Made by a program: the position numbers and the translations under genes
Assembly: GCA_905233565.1 (NCBI GenBank)
Contig: CAJOCL010000003.1
Coordinates: 124,001 to 188,000, forward strand
Source of the DNA: an uncultured Synergistales bacterium
GTDB taxonomy: Bacteria; Synergistota; Synergistia; Synergistales; Aminobacteriaceae
Reading direction: 5' to 3'
Length of the DNA stretch: 64,000 bases
Notes under the pieces: model-generated
Told to the model about the DNA's origin: nothing
What the model saw: only the letters and a program-made list of their open reading frames with translations
The model's database searches: none
Part shown: positions 34,513-42,523 of the stretch, one piece after another
Layout of the letters: the number at the start of each line of letters is the position of its first letter
Numbering within the stretch: the first letter of the stretch is position 1

Positions 34513-35649
34513 TCAGCGATTCCCTAGAAATCTGTCAAGTGCTGCCCCAATTTCAACGCATATCGGGAGTTTTATATCATTCCCGTAAAGATAACCGCAA
34601 ATTCCTTCAAGGCCTTCAAAACTCTCATAATTCTGCGAAAAAACAAATAATATTTTTTTATCGCTGTTCTCAAGGCACCTGCGTTTTACCTCAAGGCTGT
34701 GCAGGGAGTTTTCACGGGACACTGCCGAAACCTTAACAATGAACGTCTCATCTTCTCCAAGATGCTCAATGATTTTTGCGACACTGCCCAAGATTTTAGC
34801 TTCAGGGAACAATTCCTTCATTTTTTCCCTGAGTTCCTTAGTACGGGCGATAATATACGGCCTGCCCAAGTTATAGACTCTGCAAAGTTCATTAAGCCCC
34901 GAGAGGTTAATTTCTTCATTGTCCGCGATTACTGCAACATTCACACCTGAAATGTATTCACGCAGCGATGCACGTGATAACAAATCCGGCCTCCGTGAAA
35001 GTGTCCTTTTTACTGCCTCTTTTCTGCGCCAGCGCGATATTTCATGCCCGTTTCCGCTTAACAGAACTTCCGGAACGCTCATATTCTCCCATAATGCCGG
35101 ACGGGTGTAATTCGGGTTATCCAGCATTCCGCGATAAAATGAGTCCTCAATTACTGCCTTTGTCTTTCCGACAACTCCAGGAACAAGCCTCGACATTGCA
35201 TCTACAATGAGCATTGCGGGAATTTCACCGCCCGTAAGAACGCAGTCCCCTATACTGACTTCAAGATCTACGTACTTTTCGACAAAGCGTTCGTCTATTC
35301 CCTCGTAATGCCCGCAGATTATTATCACGTGTTCCTGGTGCGAAAGCGTCTCGATTATCTCCTGACTGATTAACACTCCCTGAGGAGACGGGTAAACTAC
35401 GTAAGGCCTTGCGCCTTTATATCCGGCTGCGGCGAAGTCCAACGCATCTTTCAACTGTGGAGCTGCGAATAACACTCCGCCCGAACCAAACGCATAATCA
35501 TCAAGTTTCTTGTAGTTACCTCTTCCGAAATCACGGAGATTTACGGGATTTACGCCGACAAGTCCTCCTGATACAGCACGTCCCGGAATGCTTGTATGAA
35601 GAAAAGCCGCGAATAATTCCGGGAATGCCGTTATTATGCTTACGTTAAT
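34513..35649 (-). CDS. trmD: tRNA (guanine-37-N1)-methyltransferase fused to a TM1570-like domain, probable AUU start
   Basis: A SPOUT methyltransferase that forms m1G37 in tRNA. Motifs GHYEGIDERF and SIGDCVLTGGEIPAMLIVDAMSR are intact. The first standard start (GTG 35475) would delete 58 residues, including the family N-terminus. The same frame continues up to ATT at 35649, giving NVSIITAFPELF, with GAGGA 6 nt before it inside the end of khpA. No ATG, GTG or TTG exists in that stretch. The usual YGGGxGM loop reads FGSGGV. The last 145 or so residues resemble a second SPOUT-like domain (NLSGLNELCRVYNLGRPYIIA), encoded separately next to trmD in Thermotoga (TM1570). Total length is 378 residues. 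Confidence 0.9.
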   Translation of the reverse strand: MNVSIITAFPELFAAFLHTSIPGRAVSGGLVGVNPVNLRDFGRGNYKKLDDYAFGSGGVLFAAPQLKDALDFAAAGYKGARPYVVYPSPQGVLISQEIIETLSHQEHVIIICGHYEGIDERFVEKYVDLEVSIGDCVLTGGEIPAMLIVDAMSRLVPGVVGKTKAVIEDSFYRGMLDNPNYTRPALWENMSVPEVLLSGNGHEISRWRRKEAVKRTLSRRPDLLSRASLREYISGVNVAVIADNEEINLSGLNELCRVYNLGRPYIIARTKELREKMKELFPEAKILGSVAKIIEHLGEDETFIVKVSAVSRENSLHSLEVKRRCLENSDKKILFVFSQNYESFEGLEGICGYLYGNDIKLPICVEIGAALDRFLGNR

Positions 35650-35651
35650 GG

Positions 35652-35894
35652 CTAGTCCTCTACTATATCGACTTCAACTCGCTCTCCGGCCTTGACTGCT
35701 GCCGCTTTGGCCAACAGCCGGATAGCGTTGATCGTGGCCCCCCTCTTCCCGATTACTCGCCCCACGTCCTCATGGGCAACCCGAATCAGGATCTTACTCC
35801 CGCCGTCTTCTTCCTTCTCTTCAACCCCAACAGAGTCAGGCTGAGTAACAAGGCGTTTGACGATAAACTCTACAAGCTCTTTGTAATTGACCAT
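35652..35894 (-). CDS. khpA: KH-domain RNA-binding protein KhpA
   Basis: A small cytoplasmic RNA-binding protein of 80 residues with one KH domain. The GxxG loop lies in GRVIGKRGATINAIR. It usually pairs with KhpB (Jag) to bind RNA. The start at 35894 has AGGAGGTGCC upstream, a strong ribosome site. It sits between rpsP and trmD, the usual place. Its last codons also contain the ribosome site of the AUU-started trmD, 2 nt before that gene. rimM, which normally lies between khpA and trmD, is absent. Confidence 0.93.
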   Translation of the reverse strand: MVNYKELVEFIVKRLVTQPDSVGVEEKEEDGGSKILIRVAHEDVGRVIGKRGATINAIRLLAKAAAVKAGERVEVDIVED

Positions 35895-35971
35895 TAAAGT
35901 GGCACCTCCTGTTTTATTCGCGGTCTACGATGAAATTATTTTTATTAAGATTATTTTAAGGAATGCTCTTT

Positions 35972-36241
35972 TTACTGAGCTTCCTTAGTGCTGAACTTCT
36001 CCCAGATTCCCTGCTTCTTCAAAAGCCCGCGCGCCGTGTCTGAAGGGATTGCTCCATTCTTCAGCCAATATAAGGCCCGCTCCTCGTTAATATTCACTGA
36101 AGCCGGATCCGTCATGGGATTATACGTCCCTATAAGCTCTATAAACTTACCGTCTCTCGGTGAACGCTCATCAGCTACAACAAGCCTGTAAAAAGGAGCT
36201 TTCTTCCTGCCCTGACGCGACAAACGAATCTTTACCGCCAT
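35972..36241 (-). CDS. rpsP: 30S ribosomal protein S16
   Basis: A small-subunit assembly protein of 89 residues. The N-terminus [24 protein letters not shown] is the family signature in slightly varied form. The middle [14 protein letters not shown] and the end [16 protein letters not shown] are typical. The start has AGGAGGTGC upstream. It follows ffh by 34 nt and precedes khpA, matching the widespread ffh-rpsP-khpA order. Confidence 0.97.
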   Translation of the reverse strand: MAVKIRLSRQGRKKAPFYRLVVADERSPRDGKFIELIGTYNPMTDPASVNINEERALYWLKNGAIPSDTARGLLKKQGIWEKFSTKEAQ

Positions 36242-36275
36242 TCTTGTGTTTGCACCTCCTGTTAGATTTTTGCTG

Positions 36276-37619
36276 CTACCTTCCGAAACCGAACAACGAT
36301 TTCAGCTTTCTGCTTCCCCCTGAACCCGTAAACGATTTGAACATTTTACGCATCTGTTCATACTGGGCAAGCAGCTGATTAACGCTCTGGACTGAAGTTC
36401 CGGATCCCTCCGCAATGCGCCGCCTTCTTGAGCCTTTTATTATTCTTGGATTGCGTCTCTCTTCGTGCGTCATTGACTGGATTATTGCCTTGCTGCGCTT
36501 TAATGCTCCTGCGTCAGCGTCTTCAGCCCTGAAATTTTTTATCTTGTCGAAACCCGGAATCATTCCAGCAATTTTTTCAATCGGCCCTAATTTTTCAAGC
36601 TGTTCAAACTGTTTTAATAACATTTCAAGGTCGAAATTCTTTGCGATTTTTCCGGGCGACTTGATTTCAGTATCATTAATTCCCGCTGCCTTAACTTTTT
36701 CGACGAGTCCCTGAATATCGCCCATTCCCATAATCCTTCCGGCCATTCTTTCAGGGCTGAAGATTTCGAGAGCGTCAGTGTTCTCGCCTACTCCGGCAAA
36801 TTTCACGGGTACGCCCGTAACCGTTCTGATTGACAGCGCACTTCCTCCGCGTGCGTCTCCGTCAAGTTTCGTGAGTATCAGTCCCGTAAGATTGAGAAGC
36901 TCATGAAAAGCCTTTGCAGAGTTGACGGCCTCTTGTCCTGTCATTGCATCGACAACCAATATTTTTTCGTGCGGGGGCAGAATTTCGGCGATGCTTTTCA
37001 GCTCGTTCATTAACTCGTCATCAATATGCAATCTTCCTGCGGTGTCGAGTATTATAACGTCATTCATGTGATCTTCTGCGTATTTGACCGCACCTTTAAC
37101 GACTTTCAGAACGTCTGTGTCATTTTTGCCCTTTTTATTTTCGGGGCCGAAAAATGAAACTTTTGCGCCCTCAGCAAGGACTTTCAGCTGTTCGACCGCT
37201 GCCGGCCTGCGTAAATCACACGCAACGACTAAAGGATTATGAGAATTTTTGAGAAGACGAGCAAGCTTTACGGTGCTTGTTGTCTTTCCTGAACCCTGAA
37301 GACCTGCCATGAGTATTACGGTCGGCGGCTTCGGCGAAATTATGAGGGGTGCCGGTTTGCCCATGAGTGATATTAACTCTTCATAGACGATTGCCGAAAT
37401 CCTTTCGCTTGGAGTTATTGACTGGAGGACTTCAACGCCTGATGCCCTTTCGCGGATTTTTGCTATCAGGTCTTTTGCGGCGCGGAAATCTACATCGGCT
37501 TCAAGAAGCGAGCGCCTTAATTCACGCATTGCCGTATCAATATCTTCCTGTGATAATCTGCCTTTGCTCCCAAGTTTTGAGAACAGGGACGATAATTTTT
37601 CTTTCAGGGCATCAAACAT
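36276..37619 (-). CDS. ffh: Signal recognition particle protein Ffh
   Basis: The GTPase of the signal recognition particle that targets membrane proteins to FtsY and SecYEG. The protein has 447 residues. The N domain is followed by the G domain with [18 protein letters not shown] and [10 protein letters not shown]. The M domain at the C-terminus has a Met-rich end ([10 protein letters not shown]) and the SRP-RNA-binding [10 protein letters not shown]. The C-terminal tail is short. The ATG overlaps the ylxM stop by 8 nt, so both are translated together. The 4.5S RNA gene is not visible in this window. Confidence 0.97.
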   Translation of the reverse strand: MFDALKEKLSSLFSKLGSKGRLSQEDIDTAMRELRRSLLEADVDFRAAKDLIAKIRERASGVEVLQSITPSERISAIVYEELISLMGKPAPLIISPKPPTVILMAGLQGSGKTTSTVKLARLLKNSHNPLVVACDLRRPAAVEQLKVLAEGAKVSFFGPENKKGKNDTDVLKVVKGAVKYAEDHMNDVIILDTAGRLHIDDELMNELKSIAEILPPHEKILVVDAMTGQEAVNSAKAFHELLNLTGLILTKLDGDARGGSALSIRTVTGVPVKFAGVGENTDALEIFSPERMAGRIMGMGDIQGLVEKVKAAGINDTEIKSPGKIAKNFDLEMLLKQFEQLEKLGPIEKIAGMIPGFDKIKNFRAEDADAGALKRSKAIIQSMTHEERRNPRIIKGSRRRRIAEGSGTSVQSVNQLLAQYEQMRKMFKSFTGSGGSRKLKSLFGFGR

Positions 37620-37962
37620 AATTTTTTCCTTCCTCCTTCTCGTTTAATTTCAAGCGAAGTGCTTCATTTTCCGCCTCAAGCTCCCTGATTCTCGCTTCCA
37701 GCTGACGGATATTAACAGCAAAACGCAATTCGTTTTCAATCCCTTCAAGTTTCTTCATTACGTTGCGGGCCAGAACATAGACGGCCTGCCTGCTTACGCC
37801 CAGAACTTTAGCGGCTTCAGAAAGCGTAAGATCCGAAAAACATAATGTCTCGTAAACTTTCCTCTGCCTCTCGGTCAGTAAAGGCGAGTAGAAATCATAA
37901 AGAAGATTGAAATGTATTCTACGTTTCAATATTTCATTGTCGTTATCTTCGCTGCCAATCAT
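37612..37962 (-). CDS. ylxM: YlxM-like regulator of the SRP operon
   Basis: A small HTH protein of the UPF0122/YlxM family that accompanies ffh. The region YDFYSPLLTERQRKVYETL and the sigma-70-region-4-like HTH AAKVLGVSRQAVYVLARNV are clear. A C-terminal coiled coil (ARIRELEAENEALRLKL) follows. The 116-residue reading begins at ATG 37962, which has no ribosome site. The near-perfect promoter at 37970-37998 would place the transcription start at that ATG, so the message may be leaderless. A TTG at 37929, giving MKRRIHFNLLYDFY, is the alternative start. An upstream in-frame TTG at 37998 lies inside the promoter and is unlikely. Confidence 0.9.
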   Translation of the reverse strand: MIGSEDNDNEILKRRIHFNLLYDFYSPLLTERQRKVYETLCFSDLTLSEAAKVLGVSRQAVYVLARNVMKKLEGIENELRFAVNIRQLEARIRELEAENEALRLKLNEKEEGKNYV

Positions 37963-37969
37963 GATTATG

Positions 37970-37998
37970 ATTATATGAAACGCGTTTTTACCTGTCAA
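37970..37998 (-). promoter_or_regulatory. Consensus sigma-70 promoter of ylxM-ffh operon
   Basis: On the minus strand a perfect TTGACA (37998-37993) and a perfect TATAAT (37975-37970) are separated by exactly 17 bp. The expected start of transcription is 37963 or 37962. The latter is the A of the ylxM ATG, so little or no 5' leader would exist. Confidence 0.85.
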
Positions 37999-38045
37999 GT
38001 GTTTTTGCTTTACATTTGCTGAATGTTCGGCTTCGTAATTTAAGT

Positions 38046-38861
38046 TTAAGAAAGGTTTTCGCTTGCTGTTCTCTTGTCAAGATATTCCATAAGCAGCGGG
38101 CTTAATACCTTTATGTAAGTTCCCTTCATGCCGAGACTGCGGCTCTCAATAAGCCCTGCACTCTCAAGTTTGCGCAGAGCGTTCACGATTACGCTGCGTG
38201 TTACGCCTACCCTGTCGGCAACTTTTGAGGCAATCGCAACGCCTTCAAAGCCGTTAATTTCAGCGATTATATGCCTCATGCTCTCCAGTTCCGAGTATGA
38301 AAGCGCACGCATTGCCATTTGAACGCTGAGACGGTTTCTTGAAGTCTCTTCAAAAATTTTTGCACGTTCGTTGAGCATTTCAATACCTGCAAGCATTCCG
38401 AGATATTCGGCAAGCAGGACATCATCGACTATGAACGGGATTTTTTCGCGTACGAGCATTATTGTACCCAGCCTCTCTGCACTTGCCCCGATTATCGGAA
38501 CATACATCAGGTGCTTGTCGGGTTTTTCGCCCTCGTAATCGTCATCAAACAAAGAGGCATCCTCGTCATGAATTTCCGAATCCCTGCATCTGTTCATTCT
38601 GATTACAAATTCATCAGGCATAACACCGTCTTTGAAACTTTCTGACAGTGCCTTTGACGTGTACTCGGGCACCCAGTTATAACCCAGAAGCTGCCCGGAC
38701 TTGTCAACGATGTAGACATTAGCGGTTGAAAACTCCGAGAGCATTTTAGCGAGGTGCGAATAATTCAGCGGTTCGCCCTCATGTTTTGCCTGCATGGCAC
38801 GGCCTACGCGCCTCGTCTTTTCGAGAAGCGCATTCATTCTTTTATCTGTATCATTTTTCAT
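38046..38861 (-). CDS. codY: GTP/branched-chain amino acid-sensing regulator CodY
   Basis: A global regulator that binds DNA when isoleucine, leucine, valine and GTP are plentiful. The protein has 271 residues. The N-terminal GAF domain senses ligand (residues about 10-165, with NVYIVDKSGQLLGYNW). The C-terminal winged helix ASKVADRVGVTRSVIVNALRKLESAG is almost identical to Bacillus CodY (GITRSVIVNALRKLESAG), so the same operator AATTTTCWGAAAATT is expected. It is third in hslV-hslU-codY, the Bacillus order. Candidate targets in the window are ilvC and ilvB. Confidence 0.96.
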   Translation of the reverse strand: MKNDTDKRMNALLEKTRRVGRAMQAKHEGEPLNYSHLAKMLSEFSTANVYIVDKSGQLLGYNWVPEYTSKALSESFKDGVMPDEFVIRMNRCRDSEIHDEDASLFDDDYEGEKPDKHLMYVPIIGASAERLGTIMLVREKIPFIVDDVLLAEYLGMLAGIEMLNERAKIFEETSRNRLSVQMAMRALSYSELESMRHIIAEINGFEGVAIASKVADRVGVTRSVIVNALRKLESAGLIESRSLGMKGTYIKVLSPLLMEYLDKRTASENLS

Positions 38862-38881
38862 TTTTTGATCCTCCTAAAAAT

Positions 38882-40330
38882 TTATAGCAAGTAACGTCTA
38901 ATATCGCGGTTTTCAACAAGACCGCTTAATTTTTCCCTTACGACATCGCCTGTAATTTCAATTTTTTCTTTGTCCGTATCGGAAACGTTGAAACTGATTT
39001 CCTCAAGTAACTGCTCCATCATTGTATGAAGTCTTCTTGCTCCTATATCTTCCATTTCTGAGTTCATTTTGTGCGCCAGGCGGGCAATTTCCTGAGTGGC
39101 CTCGTCCGTGAACGTCAATTCAGTGCCTTCTGTTGAGATTAAAGCCTCGTACTGTTTAGTAAGGCTGTTTTCAGGTTCCGTTAAAATGCGCTGAAGATTT
39201 TCAATCGTGAGCGGCTCAAGTTCAACCCTTATCGGAAATCTTCCCTGTAATTCTGGGATTAAGTCCGACGGTTTAACGCCGCTGAATGCGCCTGCAGCGA
39301 TGAAAAGTATATGATCCGTCTTGACGGGGCCGTAACGTGTCTGGACTACAGAGCCTTCAACAATGGGCAGCAAGTCCCTCTGAACACCTTCTCGGCTTAC
39401 GTCAGGGCCGTGAGAACTTCCGCCCTTGACTACGACTTTATCTATCTCATCAAGGAATACAATTCCGTCCTCCTGCGCGAGGTCAAGAGCTTCTTTAGCC
39501 ATTGCCTCAGAATCGATAAGTTTTTCTGCTTCTTCCTGCTGAAGAACTCTGAGAGCCTCTTTAATATTCATGCTGCGTTTTTTTGTCTTCTTGGGCATTA
39601 TTCCGCCTAACATTTCATTAATATTTATGCCCATGCCCATTATGTCCATGCCGGGCGCGCCGAATATTGAGATAGGCGACGTGCTGTCGTTGACTTCAAT
39701 TTCAACATCGCGGTCGTCGAGCTTTCCTTCACGCATCATTTTGAGGAAACGTTTTCTTGTTTTGTTATATTTCTCCTCAGCAAGTGCAGCTTCTTCGGGG
39801 TTTTCGGATTTGCTTTCATTGTCATCATCTTTTGCTGCTCCCGTAAAAGCCTTCATGAACTCAGGCATTGAGAACTTTTTTTCGCGTCTTGGGAGAATAA
39901 CATCGAGTAATCTCTGTTCAGCGCGCTCAAGTGCCGGCTGCTGAACTTCAGAAATCATTCTCTTTCTTACCATTGAGACGGCAAATTCAGTCAAATCACG
40001 TATTATCGTCTCGACATCACGGCCTACATAACCGACTTCAGTAAATTTAGTGGCTTCGACTTTTACGAACGGAGCATTTGAGAGGGTTGCGAGCCTTCTT
40101 GCGATTTCAGTTTTTCCGACACCCGTAGGGCCGACCATGAGAATATTCTTCGGCATTATCTCGTGGGCTATTTCGGGAGGCAATGCGCGTCTTCGTATTC
40201 TGTTCCTGAGTGCTATTGACACGGATCTTTTAGCTTTTTCCTGACCTACGATATAGCGGTTCAGGTGTTCGATGATTTTTGCCGGAGTTAATTCCGGGCT
40301 GAGCTTGTTTTCATTTTTTGCTGCTATCAT
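38882..40330 (-). CDS. hslU: HslUV protease ATPase subunit
   Basis: An AAA+ hexamer that unfolds substrates and feeds them to HslV in the cytoplasm. The protein has 482 residues. Walker A is GPTGVGKTE, Walker B FLDEIDKV. The pore loop region is EVGYVGRDVE. The C-terminal end DIRRYLL matches the tail that docks into HslV. The start at ATG 40330 gives the family N-terminus (LTPAKIIEHLNRYIVGQEKAK) and lies within the last 20 nt of hslV. A longer open reading upstream only overlaps hslV. The I domain insertion carries an acidic stretch (DDDNESKSENPEE). Confidence 0.96.
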   Translation of the reverse strand: MIAAKNENKLSPELTPAKIIEHLNRYIVGQEKAKRSVSIALRNRIRRRALPPEIAHEIMPKNILMVGPTGVGKTEIARRLATLSNAPFVKVEATKFTEVGYVGRDVETIIRDLTEFAVSMVRKRMISEVQQPALERAEQRLLDVILPRREKKFSMPEFMKAFTGAAKDDDNESKSENPEEAALAEEKYNKTRKRFLKMMREGKLDDRDVEIEVNDSTSPISIFGAPGMDIMGMGININEMLGGIMPKKTKKRSMNIKEALRVLQQEEAEKLIDSEAMAKEALDLAQEDGIVFLDEIDKVVVKGGSSHGPDVSREGVQRDLLPIVEGSVVQTRYGPVKTDHILFIAAGAFSGVKPSDLIPELQGRFPIRVELEPLTIENLQRILTEPENSLTKQYEALISTEGTELTFTDEATQEIARLAHKMNSEMEDIGARRLHTMMEQLLEEISFNVSDTDKEKIEITGDVVREKLSGLVENRDIRRYLL

Positions 40331-40871
40331 TATTATCCAGTACCTCAACTGTAATATTATTATTAGTGTAAATACAGATTTCAGATGCAAGTTCGATTGA
40401 ACGCCTTGCGATGTCTTCGGGCTGCATGTCTGTAGCCTCACACAATGCCCGTGCCGCCGCGAGTGCATAGCCTGAGCCTGAGCCTATAGATGCTGCATTG
40501 CCTTCAGGTTCAAGGACATCACCGGCACCGCTGAGCAGGAGCGTCATTTCAGTATTTGCCGCCAACATCATTGCTTCGAGCCTGCGTAATGCCTTATCTA
40601 GCCGCCATTCACGGACGAGCTTTACTGCACCGCGCATTAAGTCGCCTTTTTCCTGTTCGAGGCAGTCTTCAAACTTTTCAAGAAGCGTCATTGCATCAGC
40701 CGTTGAACCTGCAAAGCCCGTTAATATTTTGCCGCCCAGAAGAGTTCTGACTTTCCGCGCTCCTGATTTTATGACCTGAGAGCCTAAAGTTACCTGACCG
40801 TCTCCGGCCATTGCAACGCGTGAGCCCCTGCGTACACAAATTATTGTAGTTCCGTTAAACAGTGTTATCAT
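40311..40871 (-). CDS. hslV: HslUV protease peptidase subunit
   Basis: An N-terminal threonine peptidase forming the proteolytic chamber of HslUV. The protein has 186 residues. The active-site segment FNGTTIICVRR matches HslV of Thermotoga (FHGTTI), where short leader residues are removed to expose Thr. GDGQVTLGSQVIKSGARKVR and GSGSGYALAAARAL are family signatures. AAGGA touches the ATG at 40871 with no spacing, whereas a CTG three codons later would sit 9 nt from it and give MFNGTTI. The CTG start is an alternative. A promoter lies at 40889-40917. Confidence 0.95.
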   Translation of the reverse strand: MITLFNGTTIICVRRGSRVAMAGDGQVTLGSQVIKSGARKVRTLLGGKILTGFAGSTADAMTLLEKFEDCLEQEKGDLMRGAVKLVREWRLDKALRRLEAMMLAANTEMTLLLSGAGDVLEPEGNAASIGSGSGYALAAARALCEATDMQPEDIARRSIELASEICIYTNNNITVEVLDNNDSSKK

Positions 40872-40888
40872 TCCTTCCAGAATTTTAA

Positions 40889-40917
40889 TTAATAACGCTA
40901 AATGTATATTATCTCAA
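40889..40917 (-). promoter_or_regulatory. Sigma-70-type promoter of hslV-hslU-codY
   Basis: On the minus strand TTGAGA (40917-40912) and TATTAA (40894-40889) are 17 bp apart. Transcription would start near 40882, leaving a leader of about 11 nt before the hslV ATG. Confidence 0.55.
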
Positions 40918-40989
40918 TTTGTATTTATTTTGTGAATATATGTTATAAGTAAAAAATAAAAAATTTATGTATATAAAGAGGCAATTAAT

Positions 40990-41631
40990 ATGATACCAGA
41001 CCCGGACAAGATTTTTCCCATTCCTAATTTTGACAGTTTGACTTACATTAAGCCGACAATAACGAGGCCGAATATAATAGTCGGTGATTTTTCGTATTAC
41101 AGCGGGCGTAATTTTGAGGAACATGTAACTCATCATTATGAATTTATAGGCGACAAATTAATAATAGGTAAATTTTGCCAGATAGGTGAGGGCGTTGAAT
41201 TTGTCATGAACGGCGCGAATCATCAAATGAACTGTGCAACGACATTTCCGTTCTATATCTTTGAGGGCTGGAATGAACAGCAAAGGGAGCCTGAACTTTC
41301 AGATTTGCCGCTTAAAGGTGATACAGTTATCGGCAATGACGTATGGATCGGCCAGAATGTTACTATTATGCCCGGTATTCATATCGGAGACGGGGCTGTT
41401 GTAGGGCTGAATAGTACGGTAACACGAAATATTCCGCCGTATTCTGTAGCTGCGGGCAATCCGGCAGTGATTATAAGAAAGCGGTTTGATGATGAATTTA
41501 TCGAATTAATGCTGAGGCTTAAATGGTGGGATAAGAATATTGAGGAAGTGCGGAAATTAATTCCTGTACTGACGTGTTCAGACTTGGAAAAAGTAAGGAA
41601 TGATATAAAGGTTTATCTTGACATAATATAA
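40990..41631 (+). CDS. Vat/XAT-type hexapeptide O-acetyltransferase
   Basis: A left-handed beta-helix acetyltransferase of 213 residues. The N-terminal part (PNIIVGDFSYYSG, FIGDKLIIGKFCQIGEG, FVMNGANHQMN) matches the xenobiotic acetyltransferase group that includes streptogramin A acetyltransferases, with the catalytic His in NGANH. Hexapeptide repeats (VIGNDVWIGQNVTIMPG, IHIGDGAVVGLNSTV) follow, and GNPAVIIRKRF is the family end. Acetyl-CoA is the donor. The acceptor may be a drug, sugar or other metabolite, so resistance should not be assumed. It is divergent from hslV and precedes a PARG gene by 41 nt. Confidence 0.8.
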   Translation: MIPDPDKIFPIPNFDSLTYIKPTITRPNIIVGDFSYYSGRNFEEHVTHHYEFIGDKLIIGKFCQIGEGVEFVMNGANHQMNCATTFPFYIFEGWNEQQREPELSDLPLKGDTVIGNDVWIGQNVTIMPGIHIGDGAVVGLNSTVTRNIPPYSVAAGNPAVIIRKRFDDEFIELMLRLKWWDKNIEEVRKLIPVLTCSDLEKVRNDIKVYLDII

Positions 41632-41672
41632 CGCTGTATAATTTCATAAAAATTTAAGGGGGATTTTGAAAT

Positions 41673-42479
41673 ATGCCGGAAAGATATGAACTTGTTGAAA
41701 TCTTCAAAGACACATTGAATTTTCTTGATGAAAATGAAATTTTGCGGGAAGCGGTAAAGAAAAGCACAGAGGGAACAAAATTTTACCCGTCCGATTTTGC
41801 CAAAGAAGTAAACCTAAAAAAGAAGGGCAATATCTGCGTAATTGAGGGCAGGACACTTCAAACGGCAATAAAACTCAGCAATAAATTTCCAGAACAAAAA
41901 ATTACCGTTCTGAATTTCGCGTCATCAACAAAGCCGGGCGGAGGAGTTTGGCACGGAAGCAGAGCGCAGGAAGAGAGCATCTGCCGAAGTTCGAGCCTTT
42001 ACCCTGCAATTAACACTGAGGCCATGAAAGAAGCATATTACAGCCCTCACAATGAAAATTACAACTTCAGGGGCTGGGACGACTGTATATATACGCCTGA
42101 CGTTATTGTATGCCGTGATGATTCTGACGAAATACCGAAAAGATTAACGCCTGATAAATTCGTGAAAATCGATGTAGTTACATGTGCCGCTCCGCACATC
42201 AGAGACGACATTATAAAAGCTGAGGAACTTTTCAACATTCATGTTAAGCGTGCAAAACACATTTTAAGAGTATCAGCTTTCAATGATACGGATATTTTTA
42301 TCGGAGGAGCATTCGGCTGCGGAGCGTTTCACAATGACCCGTATATTGTAGCGTGGGCATGGCGCGATGCTCTGAAGGAATACGGGGAAAAATTCAACAT
42401 GACAGCTTTTGCGATATATTCACGAGGGGATAATGAATTAAACAGTTTAAGTGCATTCAGAAACGAGTTTGCGGGATAA
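41673..42479 (+). CDS. Bacterial-type poly(ADP-ribose) glycohydrolase (TIGR02452)
   Basis: A macrodomain-related enzyme expected to remove ADP-ribose chains from proteins. The protein has 268 residues. The PARG signature GGG-X6-QEE is present as GGGVWHGSRAQEE, including the two adjacent catalytic glutamates. Other family points are ITVLNFASSTKPGGG and FIGGAFGCGAFHNDP, the latter forming the C-terminal ADP-ribose-binding loop. The start has AAGGGGGA upstream. A 41-nt gap separates it from the acetyltransferase and 44 nt from thrC. No ADP-ribosyltransferase partner is seen in the window. Confidence 0.85.
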   Translation: MPERYELVEIFKDTLNFLDENEILREAVKKSTEGTKFYPSDFAKEVNLKKKGNICVIEGRTLQTAIKLSNKFPEQKITVLNFASSTKPGGGVWHGSRAQEESICRSSSLYPAINTEAMKEAYYSPHNENYNFRGWDDCIYTPDVIVCRDDSDEIPKRLTPDKFVKIDVVTCAAPHIRDDIIKAEELFNIHVKRAKHILRVSAFNDTDIFIGGAFGCGAFHNDPYIVAWAWRDALKEYGEKFNMTAFAIYSRGDNELNSLSAFRNEFAG

Positions 42480-42523
42480 CCGTTATAATGTCAACATAAA
42501 AATAACAGGAGGAATAATAAGAA

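Noticed and set aside
40990-41631. Calling the acetyltransferase a streptogramin resistance gene.
   Set aside because: The fold and motifs match the xenobiotic acetyltransferase group, but that group includes many non-resistance enzymes and no mobile element is nearby.
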